From the NCBI GenBank assembly GCA_030248215.1, contig JASANG010002243.1, forward strand, positions 1 to 64,000: a DNA stretch of 64,000 nt, given 5' to 3'. Position numbers and translations under genes: made by a program. The notes beneath the pieces are model-generated. The model ran no database searches and had not been told where the DNA came from. It worked only from the letters and a program-made list of their open reading frames with translations. The stretch's first letter is position 1. Every line of letters starts with the position of its first letter. Positions 31,901 to 44,225 of this stretch are shown here, piece by piece. The DNA comes from Enoplolaimus lenunculus. Taxonomy: Eukaryota > Nematoda > Enoplea > Enoplida > Thoracostomopsidae.

Positions 31901-34900
31901 ATGCGATAATTAAACGTGGCTTGCAAACGCTTGAATCTTGTTTTGACAATGTGTTCATTGCACCCAAATCTGCCAACGTGCATTGGGGTAACATGCAGGG
32001 CGTATACAAGGGCCGGAATACGTGGGATATATCTTCTCCAGGACTCTTATGTGGATAGTAAAAATAGCGAAAACCGAAACAATAACATATATTGGTTGGG
32101 TTTCTGAAATCTTACTTAAGTATTTATTTAAGTTATACTTAAATAATTAGTTAAGTCGCCGACTTCAGTATACCCTTAACTTTTTGAGCAAAAACAAATC
32201 ACAAATGTTAGCCATTGTCCTATAACAAGAGAGTAATAGTTTAGCTTTATATTGAGAAGGCATCATGAGTCAAAAATTTCATGTATACCAAACTTAATAT
32301 ACCCGAACTATTAATCCGTAAACATACCAAATTTAAGTCAGCGACTTAAGTATTTACTTAACTTAAGTACGCTTTTAAAAACGACAAAATGGTTAAGTAA
32401 GTACTTAACACATAACTTAAATACTAAGTCGTACTTAAGTAGGATTTCTGAAACCCAGTTATTGAGTTACAAAACTTTTAAAAATGTTTTCTATTTCTGC
32501 CAATACATTAAGGTGTACCAATCCCGAAAGTGTTGAAGACACAAGAAAAAGCCATTCTTTAGTAAGCCGTAGAATCACATGATGGCTTTGTGAGTTCTAA
32601 ACTAATTTCTCGTTCGTTCAGAATTTTTTACATTTTATCTGTACGCTTTGGAAATAAAATCTCCAACATTTCGAAACCACTTGTGAGAATATATTTTAAA
32701 TTTTCAACCTTGCGAAATTAGTAGCCGCAAGAAATTGATTTTCAGGCATTTAAAGTTAAGCGAGGGCTTCCCTAAATTAGGAATGTTAGCTTTGTTATCA
32801 TCATGCTTTAAAACATTTTAATACCTTAAGATGTATAAATAATAATAAATTGCTAGCAAATTTAGAGCACAAAAATATCAGAATTTGTGATATCTTTAAA
32901 CTCTTTTTATATCAAAACTGCATTGCTTACCTATTTGGCTAGAAAACACATGTTGAGAATCAGATGAACCATTCGCTAAATTTTCAACATGGCAGGAATG
33001 GCACGCGGACAAATACATCCCAAAAACCTCTGGAACCAGCACGACCAAACTGCACATAATTTTACATGAATTGCAAACTGCACAAAAAATAATTATTCCA
33101 AAATACAGTAAAATTATTTAATAAATGTTATCAAAAATACAAAACGCTCTCGCGTTTCCAAAAAACGTATTTTATTGATGAGAAAAAAGCGTTTTAACAA
33201 ACGCTAAGCAGCGTTTGTTTACGTTTTAACTACGAAAGCGATTCATTTAGTTTCTCCGGTTGCAACAAAGCGTATTGAAACATGGTGCTTGAAACGCCAG
33301 AACTTTTGTAAAAATCCGTTTCATTTTTGACACAATATTCTAAATGTATAATACAACATTTAAATTTCAGGATATTTTAGCGTCTTGCTTGCATCGTTGC
33401 ACTGCTTAGAAGCGTTATCAAAATCAGCCGTGCCGTGGCGTTACGTTCAAATTTTATCCGGTGACGACTATCCGTTGCGAACGAACGCTGAAACAGTTCA
33501 GATTTTTAAGCTTTTCAATGGTGCCAACGACGAAAATTTGCAAATGCTCGAACCCATGCGACTGTTCACTCCGCACAATTTACCCAGGTGAGCTACACAT
33601 CATCCTTCATTTTTAACACACTTTTGTTTCAATTCAAGTTAGGAAGCTGGTGAGTTCTAGCAAATCCCTCAACAGCCAAATGAAAAACTCACGGTATAAT
33701 AGTAGGTATTAAAATTTTTTGAGGCAGTGTCCAGGTCAACCTGCTAGAGGAGGCAAAAACAGTTTTTGGAAGGTCATGCGGTTGAAAAGCAAGTTTACCA
33801 AGTGGTGAAACGTTTCTAGGGATGCCAAAACTTTTCTAGGGGTGTTGAGCTTCTCTGGTCGCTCTGGCATCGGGCTCGTAATATGAACCAGCCAAATTAC
33901 ATTTTAGTTATGTGTAACATCACATTTTTAGACCCTAAAGTTATATAAATTATTCCAAAGCATATAAAAGTAAGTTTTATTCTCTCCAAAAATTTCGAAA
34001 AAATATATTCATCAATTAGTTTCCACGGCCCACACACACAAAAAAGTATTTCTGAATTCATTCCGAAAAGTGTTTTCTGCGGCAAATCTGAAATGTTTTG
34101 CTGATATTAGACAATTTTTCTAAAAATAACTGGAAAACGTTTATTTTCAGACTTTATTTCAAAACGTTTTTTGAAAACATTTCTCTAATAACAGAAATAC
34201 TTTTCAAGTGCACCTTGCTAATCATATTTCTCAAATGTAAATTTTTTTCTTAAATATGAGAAATATTATTTTGAGTGCAGGGTCACTAGACTGCTGGTTC
34301 TCAGAGCCAGAAGGAAAATGGGTTGCGCAAACGGAAGAGATCAAACGTGCTACTGCTTTTTGTCGAAACCTAACATTTACAATAAACCAGCGTCTAACCT
34401 ATTAGAGTATAAGATTTATCAATTTGCGTAATTTCACACATGATTACTTTCACGCACACCAGGTTTAAACGATAACGTCTCATACTAAAATTTATACTTA
34501 AATATTTGCTAAACAATTACTTAAACAATTCTTGATTTCTTGAAGCGCATCAAGCTCAAGGAAATCCTTAAATAAATCACAAGGGGACTGCTTATGTGGT
34601 ACACTCTGTAATGCCCGATGAGCCGAACCTAAAATTGCATATATATAAATATTAAGTAATTAAAAATATCCTAAATTGACAGCGGTTGGACAGCCAGTTT
34701 AGGTCAAAATCTGCAGGCCAATTTATAGTACCAGTTCGACCCCACATTGAACATATCAGCCCACATCCAGGTTTCAATTCAACATCAGTTTTAACGATTG
34801 CAGACTCAACGTATATCTTTGATATAAAATAAAATTGTTGGTATCTTCACTGTAAGTTCCAGTGAATTGATTTCAACTCAGACTGAGTTGAGTCACTCAG

Positions 34901-36924
34901 TCTGAGTTCTATCAGAATTCGTAATTGTGAGTATTTATAACTCAGTCTGATTTAACTAATCAACTTTCCCGGAATTAAATCAACTCAGTCTGAAAATCAA
35001 CTCAACTCAGAAGAATCAACTCAACTCAGAGTGAGTTAAAGTTTCCTGTTATTAACTCAGAAATAACTAACATTCCGTCAAAGTTTATTAATTAACTCAT
35101 TGGAATTTACAGTGTTCTTGTCGCTCGAGGAAAAAGACTACCATGTAATCAGATATCCGTATTCAATTCCGATAAAGTTCGGTGTTTGTTTTTAGAAAGT
35201 CCGGTGAATATTCACATGCCTCAATTGTATTGGCCGAAAAATAAAAATCAAAAGTTCTTATTTCCGTTGTTTTACTGTGTGTTTTCACACTGCATTCGAT
35301 AAAACCTTAATATATATTTCAGAACTTATTACCCTTTGCCTCCACAAGGTGTGAAGTTGTATAAAGGCAGCTTTCAAGCGAGTTTAACGCGCGAATTTGT
35401 GCACTTTATGCAAACAGATTCAATTGCAATTCAACTGCTTCAATTTGTTAAACATACACGGGTTCCTGACGAAATTTATTGGCCAACGCTGATACACAAT
35501 CAACATATTGGAACGCCAGGCAGTTTTCCAGGTACTTTCAAGCCTGAATTCAAATTGGGTTCTGTCCGTTGTATGCGGTTACTATCACCAACGCGTATCC
35601 TATGAAATCTTAAACACAGAGCATTGCGTGTAATTTTACACAGTTTGCGCTTTTAGTTGCTCATAGTCCGTGTGTGGATGAAGGGATTAAACGTAACAAA
35701 AAGTTTTGAAATATTTTAAACCAAAATCGGGGATCGGATCAGACGTAGAATACGTCTGTGGGTCATGGTTCATGCGTCCAAGGTTTGACCCATGTGTTCC
35801 ATAGCATGGAAAGTTAATGACGCTCTGACGTGCTTCTCATGGTCTAAACGTCGCTTCAGTGCATTTAATACCTCGAACGTAATACAGCCGCAGCGCAGTC
35901 GTATTGATCCAGAGGCAATTCAGCCTTTGAGTGTTTATTCAGAGCATTCTAAGAGCTTGTTGAATTGAACAGATATGACGATGAAAGCTAACGATTATTA
36001 TGAATTGATAGCCACATTGGACAATGGGAGAACTACTTATGGGTTATGGTTATGGTTGGTTTATAGGTCACAAATTTCGACCCACTACTGTCTCTGGCTC
36101 TCATCTACAAAAGGATTGCTGGCTCCACCGAATAAAATACGAACGCTTAGGTTTCGCTTAAAACTAAGATTAAAATTATGGATGACTTGGTTCCTTTGAA
36201 ACACTCCAGATCGTAACCGACATTCTCTTCTTAACGTGTGCTAAACTTAAACACAAATTGTAGGCACCATAAGGTTTTATCTGAATTTCGTGGTATATTT
36301 TACTAATGCCCACAATCGCTGATGACCCCTTAAACAAAGTATGCAACTTTACCCGGGCTTTTTGCGTAGCACAACAAATAGCGCTTGCTGTGTTTTTACT
36401 CCGTCCCATCAAGTGAGCGGTTTGGGGTGTTGATTTTATAAGCTCAGTTAGGAAATATGATTATAAGCCGAACAGCTGACTGATTCGTCTTGAATTTGCC
36501 TTAAACTGATAAAGCATGAATGATATATTGATCGTTTTCAGGCAAATGTTTGTATCATTACGGGGAAAACGGTATGGCAAAACCGTACATTTCACGGTTT
36601 CGTGTAGGCCAGCGCAAAGGCGGCTGTTTTACAAGCGATCCAAAAATGGGTACTTGTGAATGCCGGAGCCGGATTGAAACTAGAATGTCATGCGTCTATG
36701 GTGTCCGTGACTTATCAAATCTGGCTAAACGACCGGAAATAATTGCCCACAAAGTTTACTTGAACAAGCAACCAGCCGCATATCGTTGTTTGGCGGAACG
36801 TTTATTCAATGCAACTTATTTTGGCCGTCCGTTTTCACTCGATTTTTATCGAAGCCTTCCTGCAGTAAAATACCAAAACACCGTCAACAAATCACAATTC
36901 ATATGTCTGAATTTCGGTAGTTAA
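28943..36924 (+). CDS. GT14 family beta-1,6-N-acetylglucosaminyltransferase (core-2/GCNT-like), 6 exons, 467 aa
   Basis: Exons 28943-29034, 29827-30078, 31737-31987, 33371-33587, 35323-35531 and 36542-36924 join in frame (phases 2,2,1,2,1). The product is a Golgi type II membrane enzyme that adds GlcNAc in beta-1,6 linkage to galactose or GalNAc of O-glycans or to polylactosamine. The short N-terminal tail is followed by a signal-anchor at about residues 6-27. The stem ends in a Cys-bearing segment (LANCSSLK, 107-114). The catalytic region shows typical GCNT blocks: FSLAYAILVH, YCFHVDKK, WRYVQILSGDDYPL, LTREFVHF and PDEIYWPTLIHN, whose PDE holds the family's catalytic Glu. The Cys-rich C-terminal part contains CFTSDP, CECRSR and KVYLNKQPAAYRCLAE. 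The length fits the family (about 430-450). Acceptor specificity (core 2, core 4 or I-branching) cannot be told from the sequence. An AATAAA lies at 37041. Confidence 0.93.
29140..29356 (-). mobile_element. TIR element, ACTGTAGTGACCCGAATAAG family, half copy
   Basis: Ends TTATTCGGGTCACTACAGTA and contains CCGGATATATATCAGTAACGAAGG. It lies in intron 1 of the GT14 gene. Confidence 0.75.
29356..29521. mobile_element. AACTCAGTCTGAGTT-rich element
   Basis: AACTCAACTCAGAGTG and GAGTTGGTTAATCAACTGAT, then the end AATTTACAGTG, match 34847-35112. It directly abuts the half element at 29140-29356, in intron 1 of the GT14 gene. Confidence 0.6.
30240..30518 (-). mobile_element. tRNA-promoter TIR element, full-length, reverse
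   Basis: Starts TAACCCTTTCTCACATGAATATTTT and ends CGAGAGGGTTAA. The minus strand holds the A box (TAGCTCAGTGGT) and B box (GGGTTCGAATCC). It lies in intron 2 of the GT14 gene, about 640 bp from an opposite-facing copy at 31162. Confidence 0.8.
31162..31432 (+). mobile_element. tRNA-promoter TIR element, full-length
   Basis: Ends TTAAACCTTTCTCACAT and ATGTGATAAAAGGTTAA, with A box TTGCTGAGTGGTGATGG and B box AGTTCGAATCAC. Same intron as the reverse copy at 30240-30518, so the two can pair in the pre-mRNA. Confidence 0.8.
32098..32457 (+). mobile_element. GGGTTTCTGAAA-type element, intact copy
   Basis: Starts TGGGTTTCTGAAATCTTACTTAAG and ends TACTTAAGTAGGATTTCTGAAACCCAG, an inverted repeat of about 24 bp. 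The inside is AT-rich and non-coding. It lies in intron 3 of the GT14 gene. Confidence 0.85.
33720..33870. repeat. Dispersed repeat (GCTAGTGGGG type)
   Basis: CAACCTGCTAGAGGAGGCAAAA, GGTCATGCGG and GTTTCTAGGG fit the diverged family seen at 54250 and 61262. It lies in intron 4 of the GT14 gene. Confidence 0.35.
34847..35112. mobile_element. AACTCAGTCTGAGTT-rich TIR element, best copy
   Basis: Starts CACTGTAAGTTCCAGTGAATT and ends TTGGAATTTACAGTG, an inverted repeat. Between them are many inverted AACTCAGACTGAGTT phrases. It lies in intron 4 of the GT14 gene. Confidence 0.75.
35610..35695 (-). mobile_element. End fragment of the tRNA-promoter TIR element
   Basis: TTAGTTGCTCATAGTCCGTG and GAAGGGATTAAACG match the right end of the copy at 30240-30518. 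The rest of the element is not found. It lies in intron 5 of the GT14 gene. Confidence 0.4.
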
Positions 36925-37040
36925 AACCCAAAAACTGAAACTTACTGCTATGTTTAGCAGAATGAAACCAGAAGTAAAGTAACCTATATAAATCGGAGTC
37001 CAACGAATTTTGTCGGAGCCAAAAGTGAAGCAATATTACC

Positions 37041-37046
37041 AATAAA
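37041..37046 (+). terminator. Candidate polyadenylation signal of the GT14 gene
   Basis: An AATAAA hexamer lies 117 bases after the stop codon of the GT14 gene and before the palindromic element at 37195. The distance is normal for a short 3' UTR. No GU-rich downstream element was checked. Confidence 0.45.
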
Positions 37047-37194
37047 TATACTGTTAAATGGGCTAATTTTAACAGTAATTTTAAAATGTTGTCAAAAACG
37101 TTTTAGAACCACGAGATTACTGATAATTAACAAACATTCATTAAACCAGTTAAGTATTAAATTAAATAAGTGAAACTTTCCGCAAATTGCCCTA

Positions 37195-37394
37195 CACTGC
37201 AAAAAATGGTGAGCCAAAGTGACTCTCTCCGAAATAGGCTTTTCCTGACTACACAAACGGAGTCAAAATTCGACTCCGCCAGAGTCAAATTGAGTCGAAT
37301 TTGACTCAGGCGCAGTCGGATTTTGACTCAGTTTGTGTAGACAGGAAAAGCCTATTTCGGAGAAAGTAAATTTGGCTCACAATTTTTTGCCGTG
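37195..37394. mobile_element. Palindromic element ending CACTGCAAAAAATGG, complete
   Basis: A near-perfect palindrome of about 200 bp (GAAATAGGCTTTTCCTGACTAC in one arm, its inverse in the other) flanked by TA on both sides, as for Tc1/mariner-type insertions. It lies 270 bp after the GT14 stop codon. Confidence 0.88.
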
Positions 37395-37646
37395 TACCGA
37401 TAATTTGCACTGTAAAGTAAGTATATGGGTACTATTTGTACACATTGTGTAAGTCGCTCCGCTAATTTATTGTGATGTTGTTTAAAATGACAAGTAGAAC
37501 CTAAAATGGTCAGAGATAAGGTATATACTCATATATGTACTGCGCCCCAGTGGGTATCATAATCATGCTTTGGCCAACATTGTTTAGTAGTAAAAGAATT
37601 GCGTGTGCAGAAAACTTTACTTCCTTTTCAAGAATATTCTTGCGAT

Positions 37647-38083
37647 ACTGTAGTGACCCGAATAAAAGGAGGAGTGATATTTATTTGGCCTCTCCAGAGG
37701 GTACCCTCTTGTTATTCGGTTACGGACTGTTATTTATTTTAAACCCAGACTCCTCACCTTCCGTAACTGATATATATCCGGTACTGCAAGTTATCCATTG
37801 AATTAACCGTTTATTTTTCTAGTGTCATAGTTTGAGCGATAATGCAAGGTTTTGTTTTAAGTACTTAGGAATGTACTTTCAACCTTTAAGTACGCTTTAA
37901 AGTTTCTGATTCAAATTATTTGGTCCCGGAGTCATATCTGCGCTATGATTAGTGATAATTGACATTTATGGACTCTAATTAGGGTTTAGGGACTCTATCC
38001 GCTTACGGACTCTTATTAGGGATACGGACTATTATTCATTGGGACTCAAAATGAGGACCCCCTCTTATTCGGGTCAATACAGT
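37647..38083 (+). mobile_element. TIR element, ACTGTAGTGACCCGAATAAG family, full-length
   Basis: Starts ACTGTAGTGACCCGAATAAAAGG and ends TATTCGGGTCAATACAGT, with the whole family body in between. It faces the copy at 38557-38988. Confidence 0.88.
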
Positions 38084-38556
38084 ACTAAAACAATTTCTGT
38101 TTACGAGCCACACCGTTGAGTACTCTTTGTTAATATTATATTCATTGCTATTCCATATGTATAACCGAAGCCGGAGGGTTGAAGGAATTCACTGCGATAA
38201 ATAATGTTGGATATCAAGATTAAAAACAAATATCAATTATAAAATAAAAAATAATTCATAATTGTAACGTCTGGGTCACCAACAGTTGGAAATCACGACA
38301 CTTTTGTTGCACTTACGGTCCAAATTATAGCAGTCCACGTCCATGAATTCTGAGGCATGGTTGAAAAAGCATTTCGTATGCGTTTTATATTAATCAAATA
38401 GACTCGATAGAATTGAAAAGAGCATCTCCTTTGTCAATCGGCACCATTTCAGATTTAATAAACAATACAGACCCTTGAATAAATACCGCGGTAGTCACAA
38501 GTTACAGGATGCAAACTTGCCGATAAACAATCATATCTTAAACCAGCTAACTAATT

Positions 38557-38988
38557 ACTGTAGTTATCCGAATAAGAAGGGGTTCCCATTTTGAGTCCCA
38601 ATATATTGGAGTCCGTGAGTCTGTATCCCTAATAAGAGTCCGAAAGCGGATAGAGTCCATAAACCATAATTAGAGTCCATAAACGCCAATTATGCCTAAC
38701 TGTAGTGCATAAATGACTGCAGGACCAATTAAAGTGAACCTCGAACCATTAAAGCATTCTTAAGTTTGAAAATACATTCCTAAGTATATATAACCTTGCA
38801 TCATCGCCTATTAAGCTTTTGATACAAGACAAATAAACGTTTAATTCAATGAGACAGTTGCAATACCGGATATATATCAGTCACGAAGGGCGGCGGGCAA
38901 CGGGTAAAAAATAAAACCGAATAACAGGGGGTATCATTTGGAGAGACTAAATAAATATCAATCCGCAACTAATTCGAGTCACTACAGT
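38557..38988 (-). mobile_element. TIR element, ACTGTAGTGACCCGAATAAG family, full-length, reverse
   Basis: Starts ACTGTAGTTATCCGAATAAG and GGGTTCCCATTTTGAGTCCC, and ends AATTCGAGTCACTACAGT. It is opposite in direction to 37647-38083, 470 bp away. Confidence 0.88.
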
Positions 38989-38999
38989 AAGCTTTGTAG

Positions 39000-40260
39000 T
39001 ATTACCGAAACTAACATGTTTTTAAGTTATTTTGTGCAACTGAACAGCCTTTTTCATTTTTTCATATGTTGCATGTTTTTAGCATCCTGTTTAGTTTAAC
39101 AACTTTCGAAACTGACCTTAATCTCAACTTAAAAATTTCGCATTCAAATTCCGAGCACCCCATAAATTCCAAAAATTCAATTTCATCACTAAACCTTTTT
39201 TATATTTCTCTTTAAGTACCTACTTAATTATTCTATAAACGCATTTATGTATATTTTAAGCAAATCTGATTAGAACATATTTCCATTAGTTAAACGTACA
39301 ACAAACAGAAATTTAATTGCTCAGGAATACAAATGCCAGCACTATAATAAGAGACAAATAATTAGGGTGTAACCGGATATCCGTTTCCGTTTCCGGTGCA
39401 AATCGGTGTCCATTTCCGTTTCCGCTACTGAAATAAAGGAAGTTATTATTTTTAAGTACATTCAAAACGAGTATAAATCAGGGATATATCTCGCAATTTT
39501 TGGTTACAGATATGCTGAAATTGTTTGAAATGAAACGAAAATCACGAAGTTCATCCAAAATTTTAAAACTTTCTATGCATCCGCCATTTTTTATGTAAAA
39601 ATTTTGAAATACCCGTGAACAATTGCACGTTTCAATTTTAATGACAAAAAATTTTACACGTTTTTACACTTTTATACATCAATATTGGTTGCACAAACCC
39701 CTCTCAATTAATAATGCTGGATACGCCCATGTACCATACAATATTTACAATCAGACAGCAATCTAAAAAAAGTGAAAATGCCGGAAACCGCAATGAGAGT
39801 CGGATTATTGTTTACAAACGTTCAGTCCTAAGCCGGAACACAATGCACATACAAATGACAAATTAAAGAATCCATCTAAACACGACCTCGCTTAAGACAA
39901 GGTCTCGAATGAAATAGAAACACAATAACGTTCCTGCTATTGGCCATCAATCAAAATTTAGTTTAACATTTAAACAAACTGCCATGATCGTGTTTCTACT
40001 CTGGATTGCCAGATGGCATTCAGGATGTTTTGGTCTATGAAATTAAAACTAAATCTCGGTAATTGAGCCTTCAAAGCTGCCCTTGTGAAACTCCCCAAAA
40101 TTTTTTGCGTAACCAGAAGTGGGTTGTCTCACAGACCAGCAGTCAATTCTGCGGTAGTCCCATGATGTTTGGTAACTATTCAAGTTAGCCTTTGGATAAG
40201 ACCATTCAAATGAATAGGTGTTGCGCCAATTTACTGGTAAAATTGCACCAGCAACGAAGA
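39000..40260. other. No gene recognised
   Basis: AT-rich sequence. A phrase at 39366-39430 (GTGTAACCGGATATCCGTTTCC) matches the ends of the element at 57507-57718 and the end at about 54885-54910. Confidence 0.4.
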
Positions 40261-40266
40261 ATAACC

Positions 40267-40427
40267 GGCCCATGTATAGAACAGGACCGGAACGCTTACC
40301 GCAGGGGCTATAATAGAGTCAGTTTAAGCTTTAGACGAATTTTTTTTGCTTAGGCTTAAGAATAGGCTCATCCATACGCTTAGGCATATGCTTATAGAAC
40401 TTTTCCGGACCTGTTCTATACATGGGT
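40267..40427 (+). mobile_element. TTAGGC-filled TIR element
   Basis: Starts GGCCCATGTATAGAACAGGACCGGAAC and ends TTTTCCGGACCTGTTCTATACATGGG. The inside is TTAGGC-like. The ends have changed together relative to other copies (GGACCGG for GGGGCGG), as expected of a paired inverted repeat. Confidence 0.85.
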
Positions 40428-41396
40428 AAAATAACCAATGGAAAGCAAATGCTGTCTTGACCCAAAACTGCAGGTTGTGCCCGAAATAAAACGCATAACA
40501 ATTGGCGCAATTCAACTGTTTAATTGAAATATGTTCCAAGATATTCCCGTAAATAAATTTACATTCAAGTGCAAAAGCTGGATCACTCACGATATAACGT
40601 TTCCACTTCCATAATTCCAACATCTCTAATCGAATGAAACAGTGAAAATTTATTTACACACATACTAAATTTTATTCAGCAATCATTTATAAGCAAAATA
40701 TAGATAACTCTTTAATGAACTTCCACTTCGATGTAATGGCTTTATCCACTTATGGAGCATCCACGTTATAACGCTCGCGAAAAAGTAAAAAAAAATTGTC
40801 CTGTCCCTCCGAGGATCAACGTTGTGTGAACAGAGTGGGCTAAGACAGTAGGTGTTACGCGAATAACTTATCCTTACAGAGTACCGACAATAAACATAGC
40901 CAGTTTGGAAGCTTATATTTGTCTTAACCTTACGGCAATAACATGTTTTTGTCCCTATGCCATATGCACAGTGTACAAATTTATTGAGTCCCTCCAAAGG
41001 GACTATTTAAACAAAACTGTGTGCGTTTATATACGCAAACTTCACACATTTCCAATAAAACGCTATAACAATATCTGCATTACTGCACATACCTTAAAAT
41101 GTCCATACAGCCCAAAAACGCCATGTGATTTGTCCGAGTCCCTTACGACAGACTGCGGACAAACACCACTATGTAAGCACACCATTATTTATGTCCAGAC
41201 ACTCCAGCTACAATTGTAAAACGTACTCTCTTTGTAGGGGTAAACTGGACATTTTTTTGCATCTGCGCAAGCGTTATAACGTGGATGCTCCATTAGCATA
41301 TAGGCGGAAGAGCCGAATATATTCTAACAATATTCAGTGCAATGTTACCGCATAGTGTCAAAAATGTCAACATGCTCATCTTTTCAAGCTCAATCA

Positions 41397-44190
41397 TCAA
41401 ATTTTTTGCAAAACGGCCCGACCTTTCTGTAGAGACTGTAGCGTAATTCTAACACGGGCACTGACGTCGCTGGCTTTCTTGACCCAAACCTAATAAAGAA
41501 ATGCATAACACGTCGGAGGGTGACGCAAAATACAACGCTGAAGGACTTCATATTCCTAATATCTAAACATTATATACATTAAACAGAACTCAAGATAAAA
41601 GACCTAAACAGAGAATAATTATAATTAATTTTCTAATACAATTTGCGTTGAGATGGGTCCGGTTTCTAACATGACTGGAGTAGAGTAAACCTATGCTTTA
41701 AACAGGTTTTTAGTCCAGGCTTAGTTTTAAACTTATCGTTATGCTGAAGCTTAAAAATATGCGTGGCATACTGTTACACCTAAAACGTACTAATTTTGAC
41801 CAATCTTTGTATGACAGTCAAAATCAGACGTTAATTTTAAATTTCGTTTTATTGCAATGGTTGTAAGTTTTGAAAACGTTATATTCTGGCAACAAAGAAA
41901 CCTCCTAATTACTAGGTATAACAGCGAGATGCCAGTAGGCAAACGTTACACAAATCAATTTGCTTACTTCTCTAGCGCTAATGCTTGTTATCATACCAGT
42001 TCCAGTATCGCCATCTGTTGCCTCATATGCAACACTATTGCCTTTTTGATAACTGAAATGCCAAACATTAAGTAAGGTGTGAGAAAGAGGGTGTACAGTG
42101 AAAGTGAAAATAACGAAAACGGATAGATTTCAAAATAACCGAACAGTTATGATGAATATATAAAATAAAAATTTCAATGATGTTTCATTTTTCTCCAATA
42201 CAATTAGGACATGCAAACATTCAGCGGGCTTTTCAAAAAACAGTGGATGAAACCAAATTTTGAAATTTTTTTATGAATTTCGTCCTTTTGATATGATATC
42301 GAACAATCGCAGCCCCTGGACCGAAACCTCAAACTTGTGAAGACATGTGAAAATATTGTGAAAATTAATGTTGATAACACGAAAATAACTGGCAACTTTA
42401 AATAATTACAGAACTTCGAATTTAAATGATTTGCTCAGGAAATCTTCTTCATAATCTCAATGTAAAATAGTTCAAGGGTTAAAAAATCCCAACATGAATT
42501 TTTTCAAAAATTCTATTATTACGAATTAAAATAAAAATTAGTTCGTACCATCTTCCCTCGTGCACCAGCCGTCCGTTTTCAATAAATGAAGCCGTACAAT
42601 CGTCTGATAGTTTGCCACCTTGTTGTTGCTGCGTCTGGCAAATCTGGCCATTTGAACAGCTGTTTTGATTTGCTTGAGGCGGTGACTTTTTTGCAGTTGT
42701 CCCCTTCAAACTTCTTGTCCCTGTTGGTCCCACTTGATCATCACTGCCGTCGAAAGTATCCCTATACGTTGGCGTTTGGCTTCCAACACCTGTGGATAAC
42801 GCTTGAGATTTTGTAAACGGTGATCCTGATCGTAGCTTGCCACATCCATTACCGGTACTTGTAGATGGACATTGAATATCCTGCAGATAAAAGTACTCAC
42901 CCGTGAACAGAACTAACGTCAGAAATAGCGCAGAAGCATCACAATTGTACTGAGATAAAATGGACAACGCTTACCAAATATTCCATGCCTTGTTCATCGA
43001 AACCTAAATCAATTTGACAGGAACGCTAAATTTTAGATGTATCGCGCTGCGATGTCTGGTGCGCATGTTTTCCAAAATCGTTTTTTGACATGAAGCGCGG
43101 AGTACAGCAGTTATAAACTTCTAATACTGATAAATTCAAACTTACTCCCCAAATAATACTTAAATCGTCAGTTTTGTCGTCTTCACTGAGCTCAAATTCG
43201 ATCCGGGAAGGTGACTTGCGTTGTCGCTTTTCAGCTAAGGGCATCGGTTCGTTTGGTCGCCGGCGCAGCTTGCGAGTTGCCATCGGCTTCAATTCCGAAG
43301 TGTCTATAGCACTTTAGTTTATTTCACAGTACTACAGTTTCTATTCAATACAAGTAAATAATTATACACAATTACTATGAAAACCAGCGTCCGTGAAATG
43401 TATATTATATTTTTCACTGTCTATGTGATATCAGCTAGTAAAAGCAACCTAACCTGGTACTTAACGGCTTTACAAAAATCGCATGAATATAAACTGGTAT
43501 AACTGAATATACTAATAAAACAATTAATCCGAAGACCGGCTGCGTAAAACAGACGGTTGATCAGTAACAGAACTAACCTCCTGTCAAATCCATCGATTGA
43601 TAATCATGTTCGATTTGTTTTTTCTTTTCTTCTAAGTCGGCGATCATGTTTTCGCGTATTTCATTTTTACGATCCTGGCAAAAGTTTGCTCATAGATTAA
43701 AAACGCTGAACTGCAATTAAACTCCAACAATGTAAACAGAACTAAGTAATTTCGAGAATTCGCCCATGGCATGTGCAGGCTCTAAAAACATACATATTTA
43801 TAAAATTTCCGCATTTTGTATAGATAATTACATGGTCCACTTTACAACTGATCACTTCCCTCGCTGCATAAAATACCATTTAAAATGGCAAACCGAATAC
43901 ATTTTAGACCACGCTTAGACAATGTTGAATTAATAAAATATATGAGTTTACGCGACGTCTTACCGTAAACTCTTTAGCATTCAGCTTTCGCTCTGTTCGA
44001 TAGTCCTGCACAATTCGCTCGAGCTGAAAGACAAAGAACCGGTAGGACAAATATTATTGCGTGCTGCAGACGAAAAACTGTTATGCCTGCTGACACCAGT
44101 TAGTGTGTATCAATAAACTTATGAAATAACTTTAACTGCAAATAAATTCAACTGTAGTCACTGTGATAGACGTGCCCAGCACAATAAAAC

Positions 44191-44225
<35 letters not shown>

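Noticed and set aside
40324-40623. Minus-strand frame with YFGHNLQFWVK as last exon of the SUDS3 homologue
   Set aside because: A far better last exon was found at 41397-41489 (VWVKK to LQKI-stop) with correct phase and acceptor.
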